DNA of 43,963 bases, taken from contig SVTO01000021.1 in NCBI GenBank assembly GCA_015063745.1, positions 1 through 43,963 on the forward strand. Direction: 5' to 3'. A model generated the notes under the pieces. That model did no database searches and was not told the origin of the DNA. It worked only from the letters and a program-made list of their open reading frames with translations. Position numbers and translations under genes: made by a program. Below are positions 17,516-26,208 of the stretch, piece by piece; positions within the stretch are counted from its first letter, which is position 1; each line of letters begins with the position of its first letter. The stretch is from Oscillospiraceae bacterium. Lineage in GTDB: Bacteria; Bacillota; Clostridia; Oscillospirales; CAG-272.

Positions 17516-18715
17516 CTAAGATTTCAAACCAAGCTCCGTGAGCATCCCGCGGAAAACATCCTGCTCCTCCGCCGTCAGCGCACTGTTGTATTTCCATTCT
17601 TCCGCAATCCGTTTTGCCGTGTTTTTCGACAGCAGCCTGCACCACCGTCTCACATAGCAAACGGGCAGAAGCATTTTATGTCTCTGCAGTACCGGATATT
17701 CATATTTCATCCGGTCAAAAGGCGGAAACAGCCGGGATTTCAGATAAGATCCCCGGTCCGTATTCTCCAGCCGATTCAGCTTCAGCTTGTTTTCCACAGA
17801 ACCGTAAATCCCGCCGGAAAGAATGTATTCCTCCATCATCCCCATCAGCACCCGGTCCTCCGGATCACAGTCCACCCCGGAAAACCACATTTCCGCAAGC
17901 ACACAAGCCTTGTCGGCAAAGCGGAGAATCCCGCCTTCCGTCAGCAGCCCCTCTGCTTCACCGGGATCAAATTCGGGAATACGATGCCGGAAAACCCAGA
18001 GATCCAGAAACGTCCGTATCCCACAGCCGCCGTAAAGATAATGCTTGACCATATGGGCAATGTGGTAAAAATACGCAAACGGCATGGACATCACAAATCG
18101 GTGAGGATTACCGTCAGCCGGTACCGCATCTTCCCAGACCCCGGAAAGAACCGCGGCAATCTGCGGATAATCCTTCTCGTCGATCAGCGTGAAATGCAGC
18201 TCCAGAAAAACACCCGTGGGGGAAGAAAACTGCACATCATGCCCGCCTTCTCTGACTTTGGTATACCCGAGCGTATCCGTCAGCGCCAATTCCGCCGCTG
18301 CCAGATCATCGGGGGACACCAGTATATCCACATCACAGCTGGTCCGCATATCGGGAGCGGGATAAAAGGCCCGGATAAACGCACCCTTCAATAAAATATG
18401 ATCGATCCCAACCTCTCCGAACAGCGCGGAGACAGCCTCGGTTTCGTGGGCGATCTGCTCATACCGATATACCGCCTGAAACCGTATTCTTTTCAGGGAA
18501 GCAAAAACCTCGTCGGAAATCCGCGGACGCATCCGGCATAGAAAAGCCGCGGGAATATGTCCGAGATCCTGTGAAGCCGCCGAGGAAAGAATCTCCCGCG
18601 TGTTTTCCGGCGAAAGAAGAGACGTAAGCTCGTCCGGCGAGAACACCGCCTCGGGAGAAAGCTGACCGATTTCCGCCCGGATACAGCGAATCAGCAGATT
18701 CGATACAGATTGCAT
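17516..18715 (-). CDS. NTP_transf_5-type nucleotidyltransferase
   Basis: The 399-residue product resembles the NTP_transf_5 group of the polymerase-beta nucleotidyltransferase superfamily. ILLKGAFIRAFYP near residue 105 supplies the KG motif, and MRTSCDVDILV near 125-132 supplies the metal-binding DxD. A conserved HYLYGGCGIRTFLDLWVF follows. These proteins are of unknown function but recur beside PqqD-like, HPr-kinase-like and polysaccharide genes; relatives tailor some lasso peptides. AAGAAGG lies ahead of the start. The neighbours are the S26-type peptidase upstream and the LCP gene downstream in one operon. The chemistry could be nucleotide, sugar or phosphate transfer, and the sequence does not decide which. 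Confidence 0.82.
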   Translation of the reverse strand: MQSVSNLLIRCIRAEIGQLSPEAVFSPDELTSLLSPENTREILSSAASQDLGHIPAAFLCRMRPRISDEVFASLKRIRFQAVYRYEQIAHETEAVSALFGEVGIDHILLKGAFIRAFYPAPDMRTSCDVDILVSPDDLAAAELALTDTLGYTKVREGGHDVQFSSPTGVFLELHFTLIDEKDYPQIAAVLSGVWEDAVPADGNPHRFVMSMPFAYFYHIAHMVKHYLYGGCGIRTFLDLWVFRHRIPEFDPGEAEGLLTEGGILRFADKACVLAEMWFSGVDCDPEDRVLMGMMEEYILSGGIYGSVENKLKLNRLENTDRGSYLKSRLFPPFDRMKYEYPVLQRHKMLLPVCYVRRWCRLLSKNTAKRIAEEWKYNSALTAEEQDVFRGMLTELGLKS

Positions 18716-18737
18716 AATAAACCTTCTTTATCGTGAA

Positions 18738-19205
18738 TTACCGTCCGAAGGGATGCCGCAGAAAGGACACCACCCGAAAAATAAAAGGACGTACAGGACG
18801 TGTCGGATACCAAAGCGCATCCCGCAGACGCAGGAGAAAACCGTCGGGATTTTTCACTTTCCCGTCCCGGACGATCCCGCGCACCACCGCGGCAGCCTGG
18901 AACGGCATGACCACCTCACACCAGTTTTGGGCATCCCCGTTGACCAGAATCCTGCCGTCGGGCCAGATTTTGCGGATCCGGTGGAGAATAAACATCCCAT
19001 TGGCACGGCGGAAAAAGAGAATCTGTCCTCTCTTCAGCTTATCTGCCTTCTGCAGCAGTACAGTATCCCGTCCGTCACGCAGAAAAGGAAGCATACTGGA
19101 GCCTGTCACAAGAAGAGGGATCTGAACCCCGTCATCCAGCAGCCGCAGCAGATCATCCCCATCCTGCAGAGCATCAAGCGTTCTTGTAAATGATGTATCA
19201 TTCAT
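18738..19205 (-). CDS. S24/S26-family signal-peptidase-like protein with Ser-His dyad
   Basis: The 155-residue protein has the signal-peptidase serine motif GSSMLPFLRDG (Ser37 or so), then KRGQILFFRR, ILHRIRKI and ILVNGDAQN. In bacterial SPase I a lysine is the general base. Here the His of ILHRI sits where ER-type/SipW-like enzymes use histidine, so a Ser/His dyad is likely. It has no N-terminal membrane anchor and no clear signal, unlike normal signal peptidases. The ribosome site is weak (GTAAGAT). It is the gene between the kinases and the nucleotidyltransferase in the polysaccharide operon. It may process a secreted or modified peptide; LexA-like S24 repressors are an alternative, but there is no DNA-binding domain. 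Confidence 0.78.
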   Translation of the reverse strand: MNDTSFTRTLDALQDGDDLLRLLDDGVQIPLLVTGSSMLPFLRDGRDTVLLQKADKLKRGQILFFRRANGMFILHRIRKIWPDGRILVNGDAQNWCEVVMPFQAAAVVRGIVRDGKVKNPDGFLLRLRDALWYPTRPVRPFIFRVVSFLRHPFGR

Positions 19206-19258
19206 ATCTTACAAAATAATGACCGGACTGCCGCATGGAAATACAGCAGTCCGAAATT

Positions 19259-20821
19259 TCAGTTTTTACTGCCGGCACGGGAAGAAGAGGAGTGCTTCTT
19301 TCTGCTTGAGAAAACACTCTTTTTCCGTGACTTGCTGCCGGATCCGTATGAGCTTCCGTACCCATATCCGTAACCGTACCCATAACCATATCCGTAACCG
19401 TATCCATAACGACCGTAATGACTGCCGTAGCCGTAACCGTAACTGCCGATACCGGTCTGCATACCGTTGAGCACACAGCCGAGGATTTCCACATCGGAGG
19501 CCTGCAGCGTATCCAGAACGGAAATGATACGGGAAGTACGGATGGAGTCGGGCTTGATAACCACCACAGCGGCATCGGCGGCCTGTGCCACAACGGCAGG
19601 CTCGGAAGTGATGCCGAGAGGAGAAGTATCCACGATAATATAATCGTAATTGGCTCTGAGCTGATTGAACAGATGGTTCAGATTGTCAATCTCCAGAAAC
19701 TTCCACATGGAGTGGGCTGAGGTGTTGAAATTCAGCACGGAAAGGGAAACGGAGGACTTGATATGCAGTCTGGAAATCTTGCCCACATTGTTGTTTTCCG
19801 TAGAAATATCATCCTTTTTCAGACCGAATCTGGTATTGACATTGGGATTTCTGATGTCCGCATCCACAATGATGACATTCTTGTTCATCATCGCCAGAGA
19901 AAGGGCCAGATTGGTGGAAACGGAGGTTTTCCCTTCGCCGGGGGCTACACTGGTGACCATAATGATCTGGTGATTTTTCGGCATATTCATCAGGGAATTG
20001 CGCAGAGCTCTGAAGGATTCCAGATACCCGTCACCGATCATGGGATTTGTCAGAATAATAGAACGGTTGATCTGCTTGTTGTACTTCTTGAAATTCACAA
20101 CGGGGAGAACACCGAGGCAGTTCTGGTTCAGCAGACTCTTGACATCTCCGGGGGAACGAACGGTCTGCCGCAGGAATGCATAAGCCAGAACCCAGATCAT
20201 TCCCAGCGCAAATCCGATAATCAGACCCTTGAGAATACCGGAACGGTACGCAAACTGATTGGCCGGAACCGTCGGAATCACAGGCTCGGTCAGAATATGT
20301 AAGTCCGTATTACCGATAACATACTGAGAAACCACGGGATAATTCCGGATTACGGACTGCAGTACATCATAAGTAACCTGAGGATCATAACCGGTAGCCG
20401 TAATGGTAAACATATTGGTGCCGGAAACGGAAGACGCGGAAAGAGAGCAGGGAAAATAGGAAAGCTCCAGATCGTTGCAGATAACATCCTGCAGAATATT
20501 GCTGCGGATAATATTGGGGAAACTGCTGGAAAGCTGCGCCGCCGCCGATCTGTCATAGGAGAAGGAGTAGGAGGTAATGCCCATATTCCCGGAGCCGACC
20601 TGCTGTGTCTGCACCGTAAAGGTCACGGAGGACTGATAAACGGGCGTGAAGTGCACATAGCTCCTGTAGAACATAACCCCGGCCACCAGAACGGCAAGAA
20701 TGACACAGACCCACCAGAACCGCAGAAAGGATTCCAGAATTCTGGAAAGATCCAGAAACTGTGCCTGACTTTGTTCCGCCTGAGGGGATTTATTTTCGTT
20801 TTCGTTGTGTACAGTATTCAT
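19259..20821 (-). CDS. Wzz/CpsC-CpsD fusion: BY-type tyrosine kinase with (Tyr-Gly)n tail
   Basis: This 520-residue protein joins a polysaccharide co-polymerase (Wzz) domain to a bacterial tyrosine kinase. Membrane helices lie near 35-55 and 193-213, with the extracellular Wzz loop between them. The cytoplasmic kinase has Walker A APGEGKTS (~291), Walker A' IIVDADIRNP (~320) and Walker B IIVDTSPLG (~393). The C-terminus is striking: 14 tyrosines, nine of them in an uninterrupted Tyr-Gly run, followed by a Ser/Lys/Arg-rich end. Such tails are the autophosphorylation sites in this family. GGTGG precedes the start. A second kinase is encoded 17 bases upstream, and the CpsB-type phosphatase of the same operon is the likely antagonist. 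Confidence 0.93.
   Translation of the reverse strand: MNTVHNENENKSPQAEQSQAQFLDLSRILESFLRFWWVCVILAVLVAGVMFYRSYVHFTPVYQSSVTFTVQTQQVGSGNMGITSYSFSYDRSAAAQLSSSFPNIIRSNILQDVICNDLELSYFPCSLSASSVSGTNMFTITATGYDPQVTYDVLQSVIRNYPVVSQYVIGNTDLHILTEPVIPTVPANQFAYRSGILKGLIIGFALGMIWVLAYAFLRQTVRSPGDVKSLLNQNCLGVLPVVNFKKYNKQINRSIILTNPMIGDGYLESFRALRNSLMNMPKNHQIIMVTSVAPGEGKTSVSTNLALSLAMMNKNVIIVDADIRNPNVNTRFGLKKDDISTENNNVGKISRLHIKSSVSLSVLNFNTSAHSMWKFLEIDNLNHLFNQLRANYDYIIVDTSPLGITSEPAVVAQAADAAVVVIKPDSIRTSRIISVLDTLQASDVEILGCVLNGMQTGIGSYGYGYGSHYGRYGYGYGYGYGYGYGYGYGSSYGSGSKSRKKSVFSSRKKHSSSSRAGSKN
19355..19408 (-). repeat. Hexamer-like repeat encoding nine Tyr-Gly units
   Basis: Fifty-four bases made of nine imperfect six-base units (TAY-GGN on the coding strand) encode the uninterrupted Tyr-Gly run at the end of the kinase. 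Short in-frame units like these can slip and change the number of phosphorylatable tyrosines without breaking the frame. Confidence 0.9.
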
Positions 20822-20838
20822 TATGAAACCACCATAGG

Positions 20839-22338
20839 TTAAGTAGATTGATCGGATGAGGTATCCTTGTGATGAGCGTACTTGCTGTAGGAATTGTAAG
20901 AGTTGTAGGAACCGTAGTAACCCTTTCTGCCGTAATGGGAACCGTAATAACCGCTTTCGTCAAAACCGAACTGACCGAGCATGGAAAATTCCTTGTGCAC
21001 ATCGTTCAGAATACAACCTGCAAAACCGTCAGAGTTCTCGGACAGGGAAAGTACCGCATCATTGACTGCAGGCGTATAAACACAATCGGTACGGACAACC
21101 AGCAGGGAACGGTCCGCCAGATGGATGAGTCCCGTTACATCAGCGGCAACGGAAAGGGGCGGCGTATCAATGATGATGAAATCGTAACAGTCCAGATTCC
21201 GCAGATAGTTGAAAATATCATTTACATGATCGGAATAGATCAAGTTGACATAATCGTTGTGGCTCTTCTTGTTCAGCCCCAGATCCAGACCGGTCTGCTT
21301 GTATGCATAGAACGGGAAACCTTCGAGAGGGGAAGTACCGTCAAGCAGAGTAGCCAGATCAGGCAGGGTGGAATCATGCAGACCGAATACCTTGTTCAGA
21401 GCAGGCTTCTTGAAGTCCATATCCAGAAGCAGAACCCTGTTGTTCCGCTGTGCCAGAGCAATGGCAATGTTGGCAGCCGTAGTGGATTTCCCTTCATTTT
21501 CTGCCAGACTGGTAATCAGGAAAACCTTTGCCTTGCCGCTGCGGCGCATATATTCGAATTTCGTAGCCAGCTTGTGATAATCCTCGGTAAACCTGAAGGA
21601 GGCGTGGGCGTTGCTGATCAGGAGAGAAGCCTTTTTGCGCAGAATTCTGTCCTTCAGAGAAAGATGGGATTTCTCATGCCCTACAATCCCGAACAGCTTG
21701 GCATCCACCTCATGCCGGAAGGTATGCTCATCCTTCACCGTATCCCGCATCACGGACAGATAAACGATCAGGAAAAGCACCACCGCCGCACAGCCAAGAA
21801 CAGCAATGTTCTGGTAGCGCAGTGAAATGTGGTTGGAAGGCGAGAGTGGGAGATTGGGAGAGCGCATGACATCAATAACGGAATCGGCGAACACGGATTC
21901 GGAAATACTGGGATAGATCTCCAGAATCGCACACAATTCATCGTAGGACATCTCCGGAGAGGAAGAAGTAACGCTGACGGTGAAAATATTGGTGTTCGGC
22001 AGAACCGAAGAGGAAACGGAGCCGTAAAAACGGTCATTTCCCAGATGATCGGCTGCATAAGTCTTCATGGTAGGCTGAACAAAAACTTCCGTAAAGATCT
22101 TGGCCATCTCCGACGAGGAACTGAGATTCGTATAGGAATAAGCCGCGGAGTTTTTCAGATTGACAAGCAGCGTAGCCGTACTCGTATACATGGGCGTATA
22201 CATACTGCCGTTCCAGATGGAGACCGACATATACCCGATCAGCGCTGCCAGCACAATAACCCAGAGATTTCTGAATACATCCCGCAGGACACTGAAGGGC
22301 TCAATATGAATACCGTATTTTTTCTGAGATTGATTCAT
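20839..22338 (-). CDS. Second Wzz/BY-type tyrosine kinase with distinct Tyr-rich tail
   Basis: This 499-residue paralogue has the same layout: Wzz-type N-terminal part with membrane helices near 25-45 and 178-198, then a kinase domain with Walker A LAENEGKSTT (~275), Walker A' LLLDMDFKKP (~300) and Walker B IIIDTPPL (~386). The Walker A uses AENEGKS instead of the common APGEGKS but keeps the lysine and Ser/Thr. Its tail (~455-490) has nine tyrosines in GYY, SYN and SYS units, unlike the Tyr-Gly run of its neighbour. GGTGG lies ahead of the start. Both copies look active, so they may form mixed complexes or control different polymers. Confidence 0.92.
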   Translation of the reverse strand: MNQSQKKYGIHIEPFSVLRDVFRNLWVIVLAALIGYMSVSIWNGSMYTPMYTSTATLLVNLKNSAAYSYTNLSSSSEMAKIFTEVFVQPTMKTYAADHLGNDRFYGSVSSSVLPNTNIFTVSVTSSSPEMSYDELCAILEIYPSISESVFADSVIDVMRSPNLPLSPSNHISLRYQNIAVLGCAAVVLFLIVYLSVMRDTVKDEHTFRHEVDAKLFGIVGHEKSHLSLKDRILRKKASLLISNAHASFRFTEDYHKLATKFEYMRRSGKAKVFLITSLAENEGKSTTAANIAIALAQRNNRVLLLDMDFKKPALNKVFGLHDSTLPDLATLLDGTSPLEGFPFYAYKQTGLDLGLNKKSHNDYVNLIYSDHVNDIFNYLRNLDCYDFIIIDTPPLSVAADVTGLIHLADRSLLVVRTDCVYTPAVNDAVLSLSENSDGFAGCILNDVHKEFSMLGQFGFDESGYYGSHYGRKGYYGSYNSYNSYSKYAHHKDTSSDQST

Positions 22339-22368
22339 AAATTTACCACCAAAAAACGAAATTGTTGC

Positions 22369-23184
22369 TTAGTCTTCCACAATAACCGTCAGAATCGCAT
22401 GACCTTTCCGGTCCGCGGAATCTGTAACACGATAATGTACCTCATACATACCGGGCGTATCCGTATCCAGATTGGTGTCCAGCTGTACATCCCAAATGAT
22501 GTCATTGCCGGAAGCATCCAGCGCGGAGAGCAGATTTGCCGCCGGATCAAAGAATTCACCGGCTCTGAGATACAGTATATAGTGCTCCAGTTCGATCACA
22601 GGGGCGGAAAGATGCATTTCCTCCACATAAACGGGAATACGGATGCTGATCATATCCCCCTTACTGTTGGTAACTTTGGCGGAGATATAATTGACGCCGG
22701 CCACATTGGAGGTGTACTCATTGGCCGTGATGATCACCTTGTCGCTGATATCCCCGTCAATGGAGTCCACAGCACCGAGAATTCTGCGGATGTTGATGTC
22801 CTGGGAGATACCGAATACCAGCGAACCGGAGAGGGTAAAGCGCGGCGGCGTGTAATCGGTGTACACAATCTTACGTGAAGCGGAAACCGCATGGTTGTCC
22901 CCATCACAGACCGCATACACGACAACGGAAACACCGGGCTCGGTGAAGCGGGAGATGGACTCAACAATAATCTTGTGGGAAATATCCCCGTCTTTTTCGT
23001 CATAAGCCGTAACACCTTCCAGCAGATCCGCATCGGTTGCCAAAATGGAAACGTTCAGCACATTATTTTCAATGGAAATAACCGGATAGGATTGGTCCGC
23101 ACCGCTCTGCTGGTACCAGAAAAAACAGAACAGAAACAGAATAACCACAAATAGGGAAGAAACAGTGATACGAAGGATCCTCAT
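22369..23184 (-). CDS. Membrane-anchored protein with DUF5011/cadherin-like Ig domains
   Basis: The 271-residue product has an N-terminal membrane helix (MRILRITVSSLFVVILFLF) followed by at least three extracellular Ig-like repeats. They carry hallmarks such as TAYDEKDGDISHKI, AVDSIDGDISDKV and YTDYTPPRFTL, characteristic of DUF5011-type domains. I place the start at 23184, where AGGAG lies nine bases ahead; the frame is open far upstream, but that part overlaps the phosphatase gene. It sits between the phosphatase and the kinases in the operon and probably contacts the polymer or cell wall outside the cell. No catalytic motif is visible. Confidence 0.8.
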   Translation of the reverse strand: MRILRITVSSLFVVILFLFCFFWYQQSGADQSYPVISIENNVLNVSILATDADLLEGVTAYDEKDGDISHKIIVESISRFTEPGVSVVVYAVCDGDNHAVSASRKIVYTDYTPPRFTLSGSLVFGISQDINIRRILGAVDSIDGDISDKVIITANEYTSNVAGVNYISAKVTNSKGDMISIRIPVYVEEMHLSAPVIELEHYILYLRAGEFFDPAANLLSALDASGNDIIWDVQLDTNLDTDTPGMYEVHYRVTDSADRKGHAILTVIVED

Positions 23185-23233
23185 GTCAGAAAACTCCTGA
23201 AAAAAATACAAAAAATCGCAAAAAAACGAAAAA

Positions 23234-23977
23234 TCAGGTACCGAAGGGATGAATGACCTGATTGCGGAGCACACAAAGGGGATTGGTACTGAACAGATAA
23301 TCCGCATAAGTATGGGAAAAATGCAGACTGATATACTCATGTACATCCTGCATGGGCGGCGTACGTCTGTAGGGACTGTGGGCATCGCTGGCCACAAAAT
23401 CCGCCAGCCGTTCCTCCAGCATGAATCCGGCAATCTGCTGCACATCATATCCGAAAGCGCCTTTGATGCTTCCTTTGTTGATCTGCAGAAGCGCACCTGC
23501 CTGCTTCAGACTGTGGAGAACTCCGTAATCCTCCCAGACAAACTCATACCGTTCCGGATGGGCAACGATCGGCACAAACCCGGCGGCACGAAGCGCATCC
23601 AGCGCCGCAAACACCACCCCGATGTCCTCATAGGGATCAAATTCCACCAGAGGATATACGGATTGATTGAGCGTCAGAAACTCACCCGCCTCCAGGGCTT
23701 TTACAGCATAGGAGAACTGATGATCCAGAAAAATCTCCTGTCCGAGTGCCAGCTTCAGCCGCTTTTCATCAGCCGCAGCAAAAGCGGATATCCTCCGGAA
23801 AACACCGACCAGATCTTCCTTGGTATACGGACGGGACGGCAAACAGTGGGGGGTACAGATGATCCCGCCCGTATTGTGAGCCGCCGCGATCTCCAACATC
23901 TGCATGGTTTCGGTTTCGGAGAACGCACCGTCATCCAGACCGGGCAGAATATGGCAGTGAATATCGTAATATAACAT
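23234..23977 (-). CDS. CpsB/CapC-type manganese-dependent tyrosine phosphatase (PHP domain)
   Basis: The 247-residue PHP-fold protein shows all family metal motifs: DIHCHILPGLDDG (5-17), ICTPH, the region around GQEIFLD, VAHPERYEF and VASDAHS. CpsB-type enzymes remove phosphate from BY-kinase tails and so tune polysaccharide length and export. The two kinases two genes downstream are the obvious partners. The gene begins six bases after the stop of the dehydratase gene, which means tight cotranscription. Confidence 0.94.
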   Translation of the reverse strand: MLYYDIHCHILPGLDDGAFSETETMQMLEIAAAHNTGGIICTPHCLPSRPYTKEDLVGVFRRISAFAAADEKRLKLALGQEIFLDHQFSYAVKALEAGEFLTLNQSVYPLVEFDPYEDIGVVFAALDALRAAGFVPIVAHPERYEFVWEDYGVLHSLKQAGALLQINKGSIKGAFGYDVQQIAGFMLEERLADFVASDAHSPYRRTPPMQDVHEYISLHFSHTYADYLFSTNPLCVLRNQVIHPFGT

Positions 23978-23983
23978 GATACC

Positions 23984-25882
23984 TCAGTTCTCGGCAGTAC
24001 CGGCAGGTACATCGTTTTGGGGAACACGGCGGAAAGTGGGAACGATTTCCATCAGTGCCTTTTCCACCGCTTCCGGCGTTACCGCGGGATCCTCTACCAG
24101 TGTCCGGAGATCTTCCAGCTGTTTTTCGAAAACGGGCGGATCGAGAGGGATATTTTTGCCGATAAAAATTTTCTTGTTGGGAGTCTTGTTCAGACCTTCC
24201 TCCCGCATCAGAAGCTCTTCATACAGCTTCTCGCCGGGACGAAGACCGGTGTAACGGATGTTGATATCCTGTCCCAGCGTAAGACCCGCCAGACGGATCA
24301 TGTTTTTGGCCAGATCATCAATCTTAACCGCTTCTCCCATATCCAGTACAAAGGTCTCACCGCCGCCTGCCATTGCACCGGCGGTAAGAACGAGCTGGCT
24401 GGCTTCGGAAATGGTCATGAAGTAGCGGATAATGTCGGGATGGGTAACCGTAACATCCTGTCTGTTGGCAATCTGCTTTTTGAACAGAGGAATGACGGAA
24501 CCGTTGGAACCGAGCACATTTCCGAACCGTACAGCGGTAAAACGGGTAGTGTCGGAAAGACTTGCGGCGTACTGAATAATCATTTCGCAGATACGCTTGG
24601 TAGCCCCCATAATATTGGTGGGGTTGACCGCCTTGTCGGTGGAAATCAGAACCATAACCTGCACACCGGCATTCTTGGCAGCCATAACCGTGTTGAGGGT
24701 ACCGAAGACATTGTTCTTGACCGCTTCAGCCGGCACCTGCTCCATCAGAGGCACATGCTTGTGGGCAGCAGCATGAACAACAATCTCAGGCTTTTCTTTG
24801 GCAAAAACAGCATTGAGCTGATTCATATCGCAAACTGTGGTGATGTATACTTCAATATCGAGCGCATCACCATACTTACCGATCAACTCCTGTTGAATAT
24901 CGTAAGCGTTATTTTCGTAAACATCTACCAGCACAAGCCGTTCGGGATGACAGGCCGCAACCTGACGGCAGATCTCGGAACCGATGGAACCGCCGCCGCC
25001 GGTAATAAGCACCCGCTTGCCGCTGATGAATTCAGTGACATGATTGTCGGCAACCTCCATAGGCTCACGGCTGAGCAGTTCTTCGGGTGTGATGTTGCGC
25101 AGACTGGAGATCAGATTATTTTTATCATGAATATCCGGAATCACGGGAAGGGTCTTGACAATACAAGAAGTCTTGAGACATTCGGCCAACACTTCGGAAC
25201 GTCTGTCCTGGGACAGGGAAGGGATGGCCAGATAAATCACATCGATCTGTTCGCTTGCACAGATGGTAACAATATCGGAAAGACGACCGAGTACCCGGAT
25301 ACCGTGAAGCGTACGACGGATTTTCTGATTGGAGTCATCCACAAAACCGATAGGCTTAAGCTTGCAGTCACGGCTGGACTGAATTTCCTCCAGCAGTCTG
25401 GAACCAGCGGAACCGGCACCAATGATCAGAAGCCGCTTGGCATCAGCTGCATAGGTAGGCGTAGTCTTCTGCAGACAGATTTCCCGGTATACAATACGTG
25501 AGAGGACAATCAGCGTCAGCAGGATCAGAAGGCAGAAAATATAACTGGCAGTTGGCATATCATTGCGGAAAAGGAAAACAGAAATACCGTAGGATATGAT
25601 CCCCGCAAACAGATGAACAGCAGTGATGTAGAGATACTCATAGCTGCCTGCATAACGCCAGATGATGTTATTGACTCTGAGCAGCAGCGAGAAGATTGTA
25701 TGTACAGCAAGTGTAAAGAGTATTTCCACCATCAGCATCAGAAGATTGTAGGGTGCATGATAAGTGAGTATATGACAACCGAAGGAGAAAGTACAGGCGA
25801 AAAGAATGATCAGAGAATCGACCATATGGAGAAAGATCTTACGTTTTGGCGGTTTCTGATTGCTGTAAAAATGTGTGTTCAT
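23984..25882 (-). CDS. CapD/FlaA1-type membrane nucleotide-sugar 4,6-dehydratase/epimerase
   Basis: The 632-residue protein has four N-terminal membrane helices, a first Rossmann domain with IIGAGSAGSRLL (~157-168), and a second, catalytic SDR domain with VLITGGGGSIGSE (~290-302) and the active site STDKAVNPTNIMGATKR (~412-430). Met replaces the usual catalytic Tyr, as in WbpM-type UDP-GlcNAc 4,6-dehydratases. It likely makes the first deoxy-sugar intermediate of the polysaccharide. I chose the start at 25882: the promoter's -10 box lies at 25974-25979, so an in-frame ATG at 25963 would leave almost no leader. The ribosome site at 25882 is weak (GGGAAC). It is the first gene of the leftward operon. 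Confidence 0.92.
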   Translation of the reverse strand: MNTHFYSNQKPPKRKIFLHMVDSLIILFACTFSFGCHILTYHAPYNLLMLMVEILFTLAVHTIFSLLLRVNNIIWRYAGSYEYLYITAVHLFAGIISYGISVFLFRNDMPTASYIFCLLILLTLIVLSRIVYREICLQKTTPTYAADAKRLLIIGAGSAGSRLLEEIQSSRDCKLKPIGFVDDSNQKIRRTLHGIRVLGRLSDIVTICASEQIDVIYLAIPSLSQDRRSEVLAECLKTSCIVKTLPVIPDIHDKNNLISSLRNITPEELLSREPMEVADNHVTEFISGKRVLITGGGGSIGSEICRQVAACHPERLVLVDVYENNAYDIQQELIGKYGDALDIEVYITTVCDMNQLNAVFAKEKPEIVVHAAAHKHVPLMEQVPAEAVKNNVFGTLNTVMAAKNAGVQVMVLISTDKAVNPTNIMGATKRICEMIIQYAASLSDTTRFTAVRFGNVLGSNGSVIPLFKKQIANRQDVTVTHPDIIRYFMTISEASQLVLTAGAMAGGGETFVLDMGEAVKIDDLAKNMIRLAGLTLGQDINIRYTGLRPGEKLYEELLMREEGLNKTPNKKIFIGKNIPLDPPVFEKQLEDLRTLVEDPAVTPEAVEKALMEIVPTFRRVPQNDVPAGTAEN

Positions 25883-25973
25883 GAAGAGTTCCCATATCCC
25901 ATATTTGTAAATAGATTTTGAATATTTTTGCAAATTATACCGGTGAATGCTACTGTTAGACATTATCCTACAT

Positions 25974-26002
25974 ATTATACCATAACACATGTAGTTTGTC
26001 AA
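25974..26002 (-). promoter_or_regulatory. Consensus sigma-A promoter of the polysaccharide operon
   Basis: Read leftward, TTGACA (25997-26002), exactly 17 bases and TATAAT (25974-25979): both boxes are perfect. The leader to the chosen start is about 85 bases. The divergent promoter begins 170 bases to the right; in between I see no gene or clear hairpin. Confidence 0.9.
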
Positions 26003-26172
26003 TAAATACGGTGTGAATATGCAGTATTCCCGACCATCAAAGTTGAAAAAATCTGCCATTTGCAAGAAGTTCCGGTTGTACCTGATAATTCCGTGATACA
26101 GTTTTGGAATATCAGAGAAAACTGCCTAATAAAGCCTTGCACAATTTTCGGATCGAGAGGGATTTCTCACTC

Positions 26173-26201
26173 TTGCATTTTTATGAACAATATGCTATAC
26201 T
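26173..26201 (+). promoter_or_regulatory. Sigma-A promoter of the HprK-like/radical SAM/PqqD operon
   Basis: TTGCAT (26173-26178), 17 bases and TATACT (26196-26201) lie about 80 bases before the first ATG. The region between this and the divergent promoter is a natural place for shared control. Confidence 0.8.
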
Positions 26202-26208
26202 ACTAACA

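Noticed and set aside
25883-26065. Longer N-terminus for the CapD/FlaA1-type protein from upstream in-frame ATGs
   Set aside because: A perfect promoter at 25974-26002 lies inside this extension, so it cannot be translated from that transcript.
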